Shown in pieces: positions 61,701 through 64,000 of a DNA stretch of 64,000 bases. The DNA is from Marthasterias glacialis (Eukaryota > Echinodermata > Asteroidea > Forcipulatida > Asteriidae), in assembly GCA_911728455.2 (NCBI GenBank), contig OU452229.1, forward strand, positions 1,245,001 through 1,309,000, given 5' to 3'. The notes below the pieces were generated by a model, which was not told the origin of the DNA, made no database searches, and saw only the letters and a list, made by a program, of their open reading frames with translations. Positions within the stretch are counted from its first letter, which is position 1, and every line of letters starts with the position of its first letter. Both the position numbers and the translations under genes were made by a program.

Positions 61701-62306
61701 AGTCTGATGAAAATATTACCTTTCAGTTATATTGAGTAATGAAGTATCACCCATAAAGAAAACGGGGTAGATCTTCTCATACATGTCTTAGTGCTTGTTC
61801 AAATACAAACAGTCAAATGCATGTTAAAATATGTCATGTCACATATGTCTTTGTTTGGAGGTGCCAGTCAGAAGCCATTCAACCTGAAACTACCATATAA
61901 CCAGGGATCACACCCAAGTCTACGATACAACCTTGGAAGCGGCAGTACAGGGAACACCTTGAGGGGATGCAACTTTTTCAGACATCAAGTGTTTATTAAT
62001 ATCAAGGTTTATTGCTTGATATATTTTTATTCTGAAAAAGATTTGATCTCATAACCACTTGTTAGCATCATCTTTAATTTTAAAATAGCTTTCCATTACC
62101 TTGTAACTCTCCAGCAGGACTTGCTCTGCCACCGCGCATCCGCCTTTGTTGCAGAATATTGCTGATAAGACCTCGTTCAAGATGTAGCATACATCCTGGT
62201 CGCAGTGCCATCCACTGTGAGCTGTCAAAAGCCTGCACCAAAACTCCAGCACGGATTCCGCTTGCAGGGCACCGGTGCCTGGGGCCAGGGACCTCTGAAG
62301 TTGGGT
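37391..62306 (-). CDS. EPG5: EPG5, C-terminal part (26 exons; 5' end outside window)
   Basis: EPG5 is a large helical-repeat protein. It acts as a RAB7 effector that binds LC3 and tethers autophagosomes to late endosomes and lysosomes; loss in humans causes Vici syndrome. The 26 exons join in phase to 1,513 codons plus stop, against about 2,580 in human, so roughly the first 1,000 residues are missing. Blocks matching the family in order are DHPLLPVIWQRFF, IGQRYFQS, ADFHHEASRK, YLPSLPLQY, DLWMEYV, VPIVPPVPD, AVVTVK, TRQFFSSCIEILGQ, FMLLTKFD, FGLFSNW, PWIEGDE, ITAACRTLAS, HVPELTHEEF, SSGILGAIG, RFRVIARSMA and PEKHYL. I recognised these from knowledge of the human protein, not a search. Introns are 0.1-4 kb, with one of about 3.1 kb and one of about 3.6 kb. 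The gene is convergent with TLNRD1. Confidence 0.95.
38246..38462. mobile_element. Palindromic MITE with internal 3 x 40-bp tandem repeat
   Basis: The ends GGCCATGTTCAAATTGGAGG and CCACCAATTCGGATGAGGCC are inverted relatives and belong to the family at 30733 and 39691. Inside are three identical 40-bp units, from 38281, 38321 and 38361 (the last differs only in its final bases). They begin TACGGCTACGGCTAGATCGT. The element is in the last EPG5 intron. Confidence 0.85.
38527..38733 (-). CDS. EPG5: EPG5 exon (second from 3' end)
   Basis: The acceptor is TTCTTCTAAACAG and the donor is CAG|GTATGC. The exon reads PANEAKVFLWWHKALQ near its start and SSSGILGAIGFGRQSDLSY at its end; both are strongly EPG5-like. 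Its two-base end, AG, joins the next exon's A to give Arg. Confidence 0.95.
38855..38916. repeat. Perfect 26-bp hairpin with 10-nt loop in EPG5 intron
   Basis: ATGTGGTTTATATCTCTTTT (extended by GAGTAT) at 38855-38880 is exactly complementary to 38891-38916. The loop is GGAACCACAT. It lies about 120 bases upstream of an EPG5 acceptor. Confidence 0.85.
39213..39293 (-). repeat. SINE head fragment (CCACTGTGGCCCTGGTTCGA family)
   Basis: On the minus strand it reads GGGTGGCTAGTGCATAAAGC, then CTGTGGCCTTGGTTCGATTC and CCGGCTAGGGC. This is the tRNA-like head of the family at 14852-15165. Confidence 0.7.
39390..39615 (-). CDS. EPG5: EPG5 exon, with possible 5' extension to 39687
   Basis: The donor is GAG|GTAAAA. 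It carries VLEALHVPELTHEEFLAEC and GSILTLYAYLG, close to human EPG5. I chose the acceptor ACCCGACAG (39615) because the resulting length fits the human protein. A second acceptor at 39687, in the same phase, would add 24 residues (beginning IMNCTELYFLSALL) and sits against a MITE. Confidence 0.8.
39691..39812. mobile_element. Palindromic MITE beside an EPG5 exon
   Basis: The ends AGGCCGTGTCCGAATTAACG and CAATTTGGACACGGCCT are inverted. It belongs to the family at 30733 and 38246. It begins 2-3 bases outside the longer possible version of the neighbouring exon. Confidence 0.8.
40075..40308 (-). CDS. EPG5: EPG5 exon
   Basis: The acceptor is CCAACATCAG and the donor is CGA|GTATGT. The reading includes LCLPCITAACRTLASIKHLA and VVEACIEANF, matching the family's C-terminal region. 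A second AG twelve bases in (AACAAG) would also keep phase. Confidence 0.9.
40782..40978 (-). CDS. EPG5: EPG5 exon
   Basis: The acceptor is TTATTTTAAAG and the donor is CAG|GTGAGA. It reads LMHEVARFSNPSSSDTADD, then RAAYVSLVVRLLSKCSL and VHQLLNDIELLSTA. Similarity to human is weaker here, but phase and position fit. Confidence 0.85.
41218..41378 (-). repeat. SINE (CCACTGTGGCCCTGGTTCGA family), partial
   Basis: The minus-strand head GGTGGCTAGTGTGTAAAGCG and CACTGTGGCCCTGGTTCGAA are followed by the body piece GGTTTTTCTCCATGCCCTCC. Confidence 0.7.
41618..41665 (-). CDS. EPG5: EPG5 48-nt micro-exon
   Basis: The acceptor TTTTTTCAG and donor GAG|GTGAGG bound 48 bases that read SSSVAAASYSPVSSM. 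Both junctions keep phase (Arg codon in, Ser codon out). It encodes a Ser/Ala-rich linker, so homology does not help; splice signals and phase are the evidence. Confidence 0.75.
42467..42624 (-). CDS. EPG5: EPG5 exon
   Basis: The acceptor is ACTCCTAATAG and the donor is CAG|GTATGC. It reads GVAMQHLLAQAKEFPWQLLD, then VSSYNCATSWQM. The human protein has the same SWHLVDIVSYQS-type block at this point. Confidence 0.9.
43279..43464 (-). CDS. EPG5: EPG5 exon
   Basis: The acceptor is GGGGAGTAG and the donor is CAG|GTAATT. It reads IFEDRSQSCLEFLGSIF, then PQIPWGQICDGY and LLSLLVIFLNEDNIMKTQ. The frame stays open for 51 more codons past the donor. Stopping here makes the protein collinear with human EPG5 and keeps phase 0. 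Confidence 0.9.
43610..43745 (+). repeat. tRNA-like SINE (GATAGCTCAG family), copy 4, full
   Basis: The leader GGGAGCCGCCAACATT, the A-box-like TAGCTCAGTTGGTAGAG and the B-box-like GGTCGCAGGTTCAAATC are followed by the tail TTTACCCAGTCAGTTTCCCT. The tail is shared with copy 3. It lies in an EPG5 intron, antisense to the gene. Confidence 0.8.
43867..44042 (-). CDS. EPG5: EPG5 exon (source of pseudo-exon copies)
   Basis: The acceptor is TTGATTTCAG and the donor is CAA|GTAAGT. It reads YLAPPLANPLSSLWPFYYN, then DILVTYHQHLAKLPWNQFY and PDLAAMELMIQ. LPWNQFYPD corresponds to LPWKDLHPD in human. Two decayed partial copies lie just upstream in the intron. Confidence 0.95.
44110..44345 (-). pseudogene. 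Two decayed tandem copies of an EPG5 exon
   Basis: Copy 2 (44110-44250) matches exon and intron sequence at 43945-44085 with an offset of about 165 bp. Copy 3 (44255-44345) matches at about twice that offset and is more diverged. Copy 2 keeps an open frame (YLAPTFTILLSSLWSF, then RARKGLRVDILVTFHQ). It soon meets a TAA, lacks the 3' half of the exon, and its acceptor CAG has become GGG. Confidence 0.85.
44577..44635. repeat. Short tandem ACTAGGAA repeat
   Basis: Several copies of ACTAGGAAC(C/T) with irregular spacers, in an EPG5 intron. Confidence 0.7.
44885..45025 (+). repeat. Dispersed repeat, CCCCTGGTCATTGCC family
   Basis: It reads AATGGAGGCAATTGCCTCCG, then TTGCCCCTGGTCATTGCC, AAATGTTCCAGTAGAAATT and CCTTGCCCTTTCAAGAAC. 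Confidence 0.75.
45030..47960. other. EPG5 intron sequence, no exon supported
   Basis: This is the bulk of the 4-kb intron between the exons at 48100 and 44042. It holds G-rich low-complexity sequence near 45670-45790, possibly a decayed relative of the MITE at 25214, and unique AT-rich sequence. Open frames on both strands at 47371-47755 have no splice or family support. Confidence 0.6.
47693..47778. repeat. Tandem repeat, about 32-bp unit
   Basis: Three copies of AATAATGGACCCCACAAGGG plus AATCTCAATAGG, the last truncated. They are in an EPG5 intron. Confidence 0.85.
48100..48212 (-). CDS. EPG5: EPG5 exon
   Basis: The acceptor is GTCCTGTAG and the donor is AAG|GTAATC. It reads PNTNQLLPPWIEGDEVAAGC, then MVSMFSHAVGCVQAQFQ. 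Its final G joins the GT of the exon at 43867-44042 to give Gly, and the protein then aligns with human without a gap. Confidence 0.9.
48911..48989 (-). CDS. EPG5: EPG5 exon (79 nt)
   Basis: The acceptor is TTTTCATTTAG and the donor is CAA|GTAAGA. It reads VRRLWSLVTGLFSPWIVALE, matching the human IIQLFKPWILVLE block. The longer frame visible over it (CDWTLLTMDCGPRG) is a different, non-coding frame. Confidence 0.9.
49375..49573 (-). CDS. EPG5: EPG5 exon
   Basis: The acceptor is TTATCAACAG and the donor is AAG|GTCAGT. It reads LFETIDWLTAYFSRQR, then SGQFGLFSNWKLYHEPLISF and IGYIVLN. FGLFSNW is close to human FGLFSKW. Confidence 0.95.
49754..49902 (-). CDS. EPG5: EPG5 exon
   Basis: The acceptor is CTTGATTTTAG and the donor is CAG|GTAGGA. 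It reads SEEHCLHKDIWKDTLKTLGC, then DAISNEQ and a further 14 residues. Relative to human, those residues are extra; a weaker donor (CAG|GTCCAG) would remove them in phase, so the 3' end is less certain. Confidence 0.85.
49940..50033 (+). repeat. tRNA-like SINE (GATAGCTCAG family), copy 5
   Basis: TAAGGAGACCGCAAATAT leads into GGCTGGATAGCTCAGTTGGT and the B-box-like TGGTTCAATTCCCGCTCCAG. The element is antisense within an EPG5 intron. Confidence 0.75.
50062..50125. repeat. Half-copy of the palindromic CCGAATTGG MITE family
   Basis: It ends CAGCCGTAACCATAACTACC, then AATTCGGACACTGCCC, matching one arm of the family at 39691. The other arm is not seen. Confidence 0.6.
50154..50367 (-). CDS. EPG5: EPG5 exon
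   Basis: The acceptor is GGTTGGGACAG and the donor is AAG|GTCAGA. It reads FDPAQWLSNCEPVMSIRSQ, then HLQVMLNHQFPEHYGDVLRL and VLK. It corresponds to human FDLKQWL and QFPDQYSDILRL. Confidence 0.95.
51114..51308 (-). CDS. EPG5: EPG5 exon
   Basis: The acceptor is TCTGTTTTTAAG and the donor is AAG|GTGGGT. It reads EFIRPYPDQAQPLLQAVLSN, then LAGLLAPNLAPN and DTAFMLLTK. The next exon continues FD, as in human FMLLTKFD. Confidence 0.95.
52073..52244 (-). CDS. EPG5: EPG5 exon
   Basis: The acceptor is CTTTCTTTCTTCAG and the donor is CAG|GTAAGA. It reads DLIHFTRALSDNSAEFEAAK, then TGISLLYHLG and HYPPTRQFFSSCIEILGQ. The last block is almost identical to human. Confidence 0.97.
52316..52350 (+). repeat. 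SINE tail fragment
   Basis: GCATCCTTGGTTTCATTACC is followed by AGAAA and an AATAAT run. This is identical to the tail of the SINE at 34785-35125. Confidence 0.7.
52446..52588 (-). CDS. EPG5: EPG5 exon
   Basis: The acceptor is TTTCCTCTTCAG and the donor is AAC|GTAAGT. It reads HKEKQRNEIVFRRLEENRVE, then LSPPPPTVVVSAVHIENAIT. The charged start fits the short coiled segment (human HKNEAISQQLHVLRKE), and HIENAIT fits HAENLIT. Confidence 0.95.
52733..52790. repeat. (AAT)n microsatellite
   Basis: Around sixteen AAT/ATA units in an EPG5 intron. It sits at the head of a dispersed repeat running to about 53065, related to 63604-63950. Confidence 0.9.
52791..53065 (+). repeat. Dispersed repeat related to 63604-63950
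   Basis: It carries TTGAAAAGGTGAGTCTTGAG and GAAGTTCATTCCAGTG. Such sequence is common around decayed retroelement ends in marine invertebrates. The related copy also follows an AAT run. Confidence 0.5.
53219..53296 (-). CDS. EPG5: EPG5 exon (78 nt)
   Basis: The acceptor is TTTCTTAG and the donor is AAG|GTAAGA. It reads THVQIACKSSFNPMYQCKG, then KAVVTVK. Human has LHLECRGSSGKKCQGAAVVTV here. Confidence 0.95.
53422..53512 (-). CDS. EPG5: EPG5 exon (91 nt)
   Basis: The acceptor is TACCCTAG and the donor is GAG|GTATTG. It reads TFSDRENRNVVMDCEYLEMV, then PDLYVNRETE. PDLYVNRE fits human PKQYVNRE. Confidence 0.95.
53677..53848 (-). CDS. EPG5: EPG5 exon
   Basis: The acceptor is CTCGTGCAG and the donor is CTGA|GTAAGT. 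It reads TSRILSRLTQYNTRLDPPSL, then VPIVPPVPDVPKELLVNNHA and FLQDDIKQLLFYA. The Pro/Val motif matches human PPVPVISS in position. Confidence 0.93.
53917..54015 (+). repeat. tRNA-Leu-like SINE fragment
   Basis: GCATCAGACTCAAGGTCTGG forms an anticodon-arm-like piece, then TGTAGGTTCGAATCCCCGTC supplies the B box. A short body, CTTGGGCAAGACACTTA, follows. Related inverted pieces lie at 54283-54400 and 55880-55995. Confidence 0.65.
54120..54235 (-). repeat. Dispersed repeat, AGAAAGACTCTGCTAGGGTC family
   Basis: On the minus strand it reads GCCTTTGAGAAAGACTCTGC, then TAGGGTCGAAACAAGAGGCC and TTGGTAAGCAGTTCGCAACA. Confidence 0.75.
54283..54400 (-). repeat. tRNA-like SINE fragment, inverted
   Basis: On the minus strand GGCCGAGTGGTTTAGCACAT resembles a Leu/Ser-type A-box region, followed further on by a decayed body with CTTGAGAAAGACACTTAA. 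Confidence 0.6.
54690..54845 (-). repeat. Dispersed repeat related to 17685-17810
   Basis: Both carry TTTTAGATGTGGGAGG, a CCCCA..GGAAAA..CCCAC block, CAATCAGGTA and a decayed B-box-like segment, in the same order. Confidence 0.55.
54913..55060 (-). CDS. EPG5: EPG5 exon
   Basis: The acceptor is CATTGTTCAG and the donor is TCGG|GTAAGC. It reads DLWMEYVNVNKTNHQTILLV, then KSWMRMSQPEL and a Ser/Thr-rich stretch. DLWMEY is shared with human DLWMEYLNM. Confidence 0.97.
55880..55995 (-). repeat. tRNA-like SINE fragment, inverted
   Basis: The minus strand has CCTGGCCGAGCGGTCAAGTG and CACCGGACTCAAGCTCTGGT. A body containing CACTTGTGTCCTTAAGCAAG follows. This is a Leu-type head and sits next to an EPG5 donor. 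Confidence 0.65.
56015..56138 (-). CDS. EPG5: EPG5 exon
   Basis: The acceptor is GTGGCACACAG and the donor is CAG|GTAAGT. It reads LYQMYLLWLEEPLLHDPSLY, then LPSLPLQYEAEKLSRIFNG. It matches human YILWLEDENF and YIPSLPKHYDIHRLAKVM. Confidence 0.97.
56786..57052 (-). CDS. EPG5: EPG5 exon with acidic insert
   Basis: The acceptor is AACGTTTTAG and the donor is CCA|GTAAGT. It reads VSQRGSIGQRYFQSITNLTY, then LKRRLRQTADFHHEASRKK. A Pro/Ser-rich and then Glu-rich low-complexity stretch (DQTESTEEEAKWDGLEEGE) follows. The first part fits human IGRRFFQS and ADFHHAASKA. Confidence 0.97.
57151..57498. mobile_element. TTAA-flanked MITE (piggyBac-like), copy 2
   Basis: It has the same inverted ends as 8250-8595 (AGCCCCAGCTCAACATTG and CAATGTTGAGCTGGGGCT) and similar interior. 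TTAA follows the right end and CTAA precedes the left, a one-base change from the expected duplication. It starts about 100 bp upstream of an EPG5 exon's acceptor side. Confidence 0.85.
57619..57976. mobile_element. Palindromic GATTTCACAAA MITE split by a retroelement fragment
   Basis: The left arm (GTTGATTTCACAAATTACCA, GTTAGGATGAGTAACTAGTC) and right arm (ATAAGTTAGGACTAGTTTTG, TGAAATCCACCC) match the intact element at 59188-59294. About 250 bp of unrelated sequence, including the RT-like frame at 57746-57883, lies between them. Confidence 0.7.
57746..57883 (+). pseudogene. Non-LTR retrotransposon C-terminal fragment
   Basis: A 45-codon frame reads FQYAAVQLWNSLPEVVKEAE, then HFKTRLETYLFTLYNC and a stop. 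The (S/F)YAA..LWNSLP..FK..LK..L pattern is typical of the very end of non-LTR (CR1/jockey-type) reverse transcriptase ORFs. Only the last part remains, with a probable frameshift just upstream (TKSYGSCS). It is a dead fragment, antisense to EPG5. Confidence 0.7.
57991..58157 (-). CDS. EPG5: EPG5 exon
   Basis: The acceptor is TTTTTCGTAG and the donor is AGG|GTATGT. It reads RACQKLRFDYALPVARLPIY, then RWAQLALETDIDHPLLPVIW and QRFFAIYLQRV. This is the block most similar to human (IYRWAHQAL, DHPLLPLIWQKFF). Confidence 0.98.
58779..59009 (-). CDS. EPG5: EPG5 exon
   Basis: The acceptor is TTTTCCTCTGCTCAG and the donor is AAG|GTGCAT. It reads DVKVETKAQGFLSSVLSFVS, then WLAYCILSAETKYLESINIL and MTPDAGLK. 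The frame extends upstream past the acceptor, but position and phase favour this start. Confidence 0.93.
59188..59294. mobile_element. Intact palindromic MITE, GTGGATTTCACAAA ends
   Basis: The ends GTGGATTTCACAAA and TTTGTGAAATCCAC are inverted. The interior is made of repeated GTTAGGACTAGT/ACTAGTCCTAAC words. It is in an EPG5 intron. Confidence 0.85.
59365..59515. repeat. Dispersed repeat, AGAAAGACTCTGCTAGGGTC family, with inverted duplication
   Basis: An inverted piece (GGCCTCACATTTCGACCCTA) faces a normal piece (CTCTGAGAAAGACTTTGCTC, AGGTCAAAACTTG), the same head-to-head layout as at 33085-33245. Confidence 0.7.
59520..62099. other. EPG5 intron, repeats and unique sequence
   Basis: No further exon is supported, and the flanking exons join in phase directly. 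The stretch carries two similar segments, 60460-60605 and 61675-61835 (TTGACTTTGAGTCTGATGAA, GAGTAATGAAGTATCACCCA), which look like a local duplication about 1.2 kb apart. A SINE lies between them. Confidence 0.6.
61560..61672 (-). repeat. tRNA-like SINE (GATAGCTCAG family), copy 6
   Basis: On the minus strand it has AGGGCTAGATAGCTCAGTTG, then GCGTCAGTACATTAATCCAG and GAGGTCGCAGGTTCAAATCC. The leader GGAGACTGCCAACATT is present. Confidence 0.75.
62100..62306 (-). CDS. EPG5: EPG5 exon, most upstream one fully supported
   Basis: The acceptor is TTTCACCCAACAG and the donor is AAG|GTAATG. It reads TQLQRSLAPGTGALQAESVL, then EFWCRLLTAHSGWHCDQDVC and EQVLLESYK. VLEFWCRLL fits the family's EFW-type block. 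It starts in phase 0. Confidence 0.9.
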
Positions 62307-62711
62307 CTGTTGGGTGAAAAAAAACGTAAGAGATTATTTGAAGGCTACCCTCAAGCCGCCTGAAATTTGCCGTAATTCATCACATGGTTTCACTTTGATT
62401 TGATGGATTTGGTTATAAAAAAAAAACCAAAAATATATATATTTCCAGGCCTCGATCTTAAGAAAAACAGGGGCAGGCCTTTGCTGGCAAAATCAGAGAA
62501 ATTGTACGAGGGCATGCTGGCCAAGTTCAATTTTTCTGACGGGCATGCAGGCCAACTCGCCAGGGCATGAGGCCAATGGCCTTGGTGGCCTCGGTTAAGA
62601 TCAAGGCCTGTATTTCCATGGGACCCCAGAAAGTAACCTAAATATGTAATCCAAACATTTGAGTGTTAGGTTACCAACAGACAAGATGATTGCTATTCAT
62701 TGAGGAAGTTT

Positions 62712-63058
62712 ATAATAATAAAAAATAGTTTGGGAGGCTGATCATCCTTACTCACAGCTGAGACACTGAATTGCAAAGGACATGGCTAGAACGTGGTCCA
62801 GCCGCGTCCTTTGCATGTAAGGGTGCCTGTCGCGGCCAGCCACATCAATCCATATATGACCATTGAGCGGAACCAGAGACAGAAAGTGTGTGATTTTTTC
62901 TGGAGGGAGGAAAACCGGAGGGCCCGAAGAAAAATTCTTCGTGGCATAGAAGAGAACCAATGCAAAACTCTACTCACGTTTGGCCCCAGCCAAGAATCGA
63001 ACCAGGGCCACAGTGGTGAGAAGGCAAGTGCTTTATGCACTAGCCACCCATGCCACCC
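62712..63058 (-). mobile_element. tRNA-derived SINE (CCACTGTGGCCCTGGTTCGA family), full copy
   Basis: On the minus strand the head GGTGGCTAGTGCATAAAGCA and CCACTGTGGCCCTGGTTCGA is followed by GGTTTTCCTCCCTCCAG, then GTGGCTGGCCGCGACAGGCA, and the tail GAGTAAGGATGATCAGCCTC with an AAT-rich end. This is the longest copy in the window. It lies in the EPG5 intron, and the plus-strand 145-residue ORF over it is an artefact. Confidence 0.8.
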
Positions 63059-63089
63059 AAAGTTACTGCCAAAAACACTTATTCCTCAA

Positions 63090-63183
63090 AAGACTTCGCT
63101 TGAATGGGGTGTAGTTGGTTCTGCAAAACCAACCGACCCGTTCTTTGCATGGGACCAGAGTAATCTTCATCTGAAACCAAACT
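63090..63183 (-). CDS. Possible further upstream EPG5 exon (weak)
   Basis: After the acceptor-like TTTGGTTTCAG, a frame reads EDYSGPMQRTGRLVLQNQL, then HPIQAKSFEE before a stop. The coding look is reasonable, and the phase would accept the candidate exon at 63389. No donor that joins in phase to the exon at 62306 was found, so the 3' boundary is open. Confidence 0.25.
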
Positions 63184-63388
63184 TCAGAGTGTTGAGTTTA
63201 TCACAGAAAAGAGGACTGCCATTTATTTAAGATAAAGGCTGACTGAAACACCAGGGAAGTTATACAACATGTGTATTTCACAGCAGTCCAAGAACTACTG
63301 GTTAATGGGTCCAAACGTTTGAATACGCCCGAGACTGGCACAGTCTATAACAGAAACTGCATAAGGGATCTATTCATGGCTTGCTTAC

Positions 63389-63544
63389 AAGTTTTCCTAC
63401 AAAATGCTTCTTTTTTCAAGACATACCAGAACCATGCCGGCAAAGAGTTTCGTTGTACTCCCGGGAAAAATATGACCTCCTGTTGATGAGGATCGATTGC
63501 TCTGTTGATCAGCTTGAAGGATACGATGTACGATGGCAAGAAAC
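63389..63544 (-). CDS. Possible upstream EPG5 exon
   Basis: The acceptor CTTCAATATCCAG and the donor CTT|GTAAGC bound 156 bases reading FLPSYIVSFKLINRAIDPHQ, then QEVIFFPGVQRNSLPAWFW. The position is right for the next EPG5 exon, but I cannot match it to the family from memory. Confidence 0.4.
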
Positions 63545-63603
63545 CTGGATATTGAAGACAGTAAGACACTGGTTTATTGACGACAATATTACACCTTTGA
63601 ACT

Positions 63604-63950
63604 TAATAATAATAATAATGACTGAATTTATAAAGTGCTAAATTGCCAGGGGATACAAGGCACTGAAACAAGGAAAGGAGAAGGAAAACAAAGAGACATC
63701 AAGGCGTTTGACCAGCAACGTTTTGGGGGAAAAGCTGGGTCTTGAGAGCCATTTTGAAGGCTGAGCACTGTTTGAGTTTCTGATGGGGATGGGTAGGCTA
63801 GTCCATAATCGGGGAGCAGCAATGGAGAAGGCCCTGTCACCAGCAAGTTTGTGGATTTCGAACATCCAGGGATATTCCATCTGAAGAGCGAAGGGAGTAA
63901 GACATATATGCAGGGCTTGCTCCTTAATGTTTTCAGCAACTAGACAGTGG
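63604..63950 (+). repeat. Dispersed repeat after (AAT)n
   Basis: TAATAATAATAATGACTGAA leads into TTTATAAAGTGCTAAATTGC, then GGTCTTGAGAGCCATTTTGA and GAGCAGCAATGGAGAAGGCC. The open minus-strand frames across it (for example LLLPDYGLAYPSPSETQ) look like retroelement-derived sequence, not a gene. Confidence 0.5.
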
Positions 63951-64000
63951 GACCAGTTAGCTTGTCATTTCACTAGTCTGCCAGCTGTTTCACTAGTTCA

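Noticed and set aside
62793..63230. Plus-strand ORF of 145 codons
   Set aside because: Most of it is the antisense reading of a SINE; the rest is unsupported.

Overview
This looks like nuclear DNA from an invertebrate deuterostome. It is AT-rich and full of introns, microsatellites, tRNA-derived SINEs and short palindromic DNA elements, and the palindrome TACATGTACATGTA recurs often. An echinoderm such as a sea star or sea cucumber is my best guess. That rests on general impression plus two animal genes, so it is an inference. I see no operons, CRISPR arrays or bacterial features.

Layout. Bases 1-9,959 are non-coding upstream sequence with repeats. It includes a near-perfect foldback with arms of about 74 bp (1794-1957) and a TTAA-flanked MITE (8250-8595). 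Bases 9,960-11,036 hold one uninterrupted plus-strand reading frame of 358 residues, which I recognise as TLNRD1 (MESDC1), a talin-rod-like actin-bundling protein. Its 3' UTR may run to the paired AATAAA signals near 16,951-16,963. Bases 17,000-37,390 contain no gene I can support, only repeat families, nested mobile elements and unique sequence.

Bases 37,391-62,306 carry the 3' part of a large minus-strand gene, EPG5 (ectopic P-granules autophagy protein 5). I assembled 26 exons with GT/AG boundaries and matching phases. Together they give 1,513 codons plus a TAG stop. The human protein is about 2,580 residues, so the N-terminal part lies to the right of this window. Two further possible upstream exons lie near 63.1 and 63.4 kb. 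TLNRD1 and EPG5 are convergent. I know of no functional link between them: one acts on actin, the other on autophagosome-lysosome fusion.

The most notable signals are in or beside EPG5: a decaying tandem triplication of part of one exon (44,110-44,345), MITEs within about 15 bp of two splice sites, a perfect 26-bp intronic hairpin, and a palindromic MITE holding three identical 40-bp units. Elsewhere, one MITE has inserted into another foldback element with its target duplication intact. A repeat family keeps the same peptide frame open in several copies. I found no convincing new multi-gene system.
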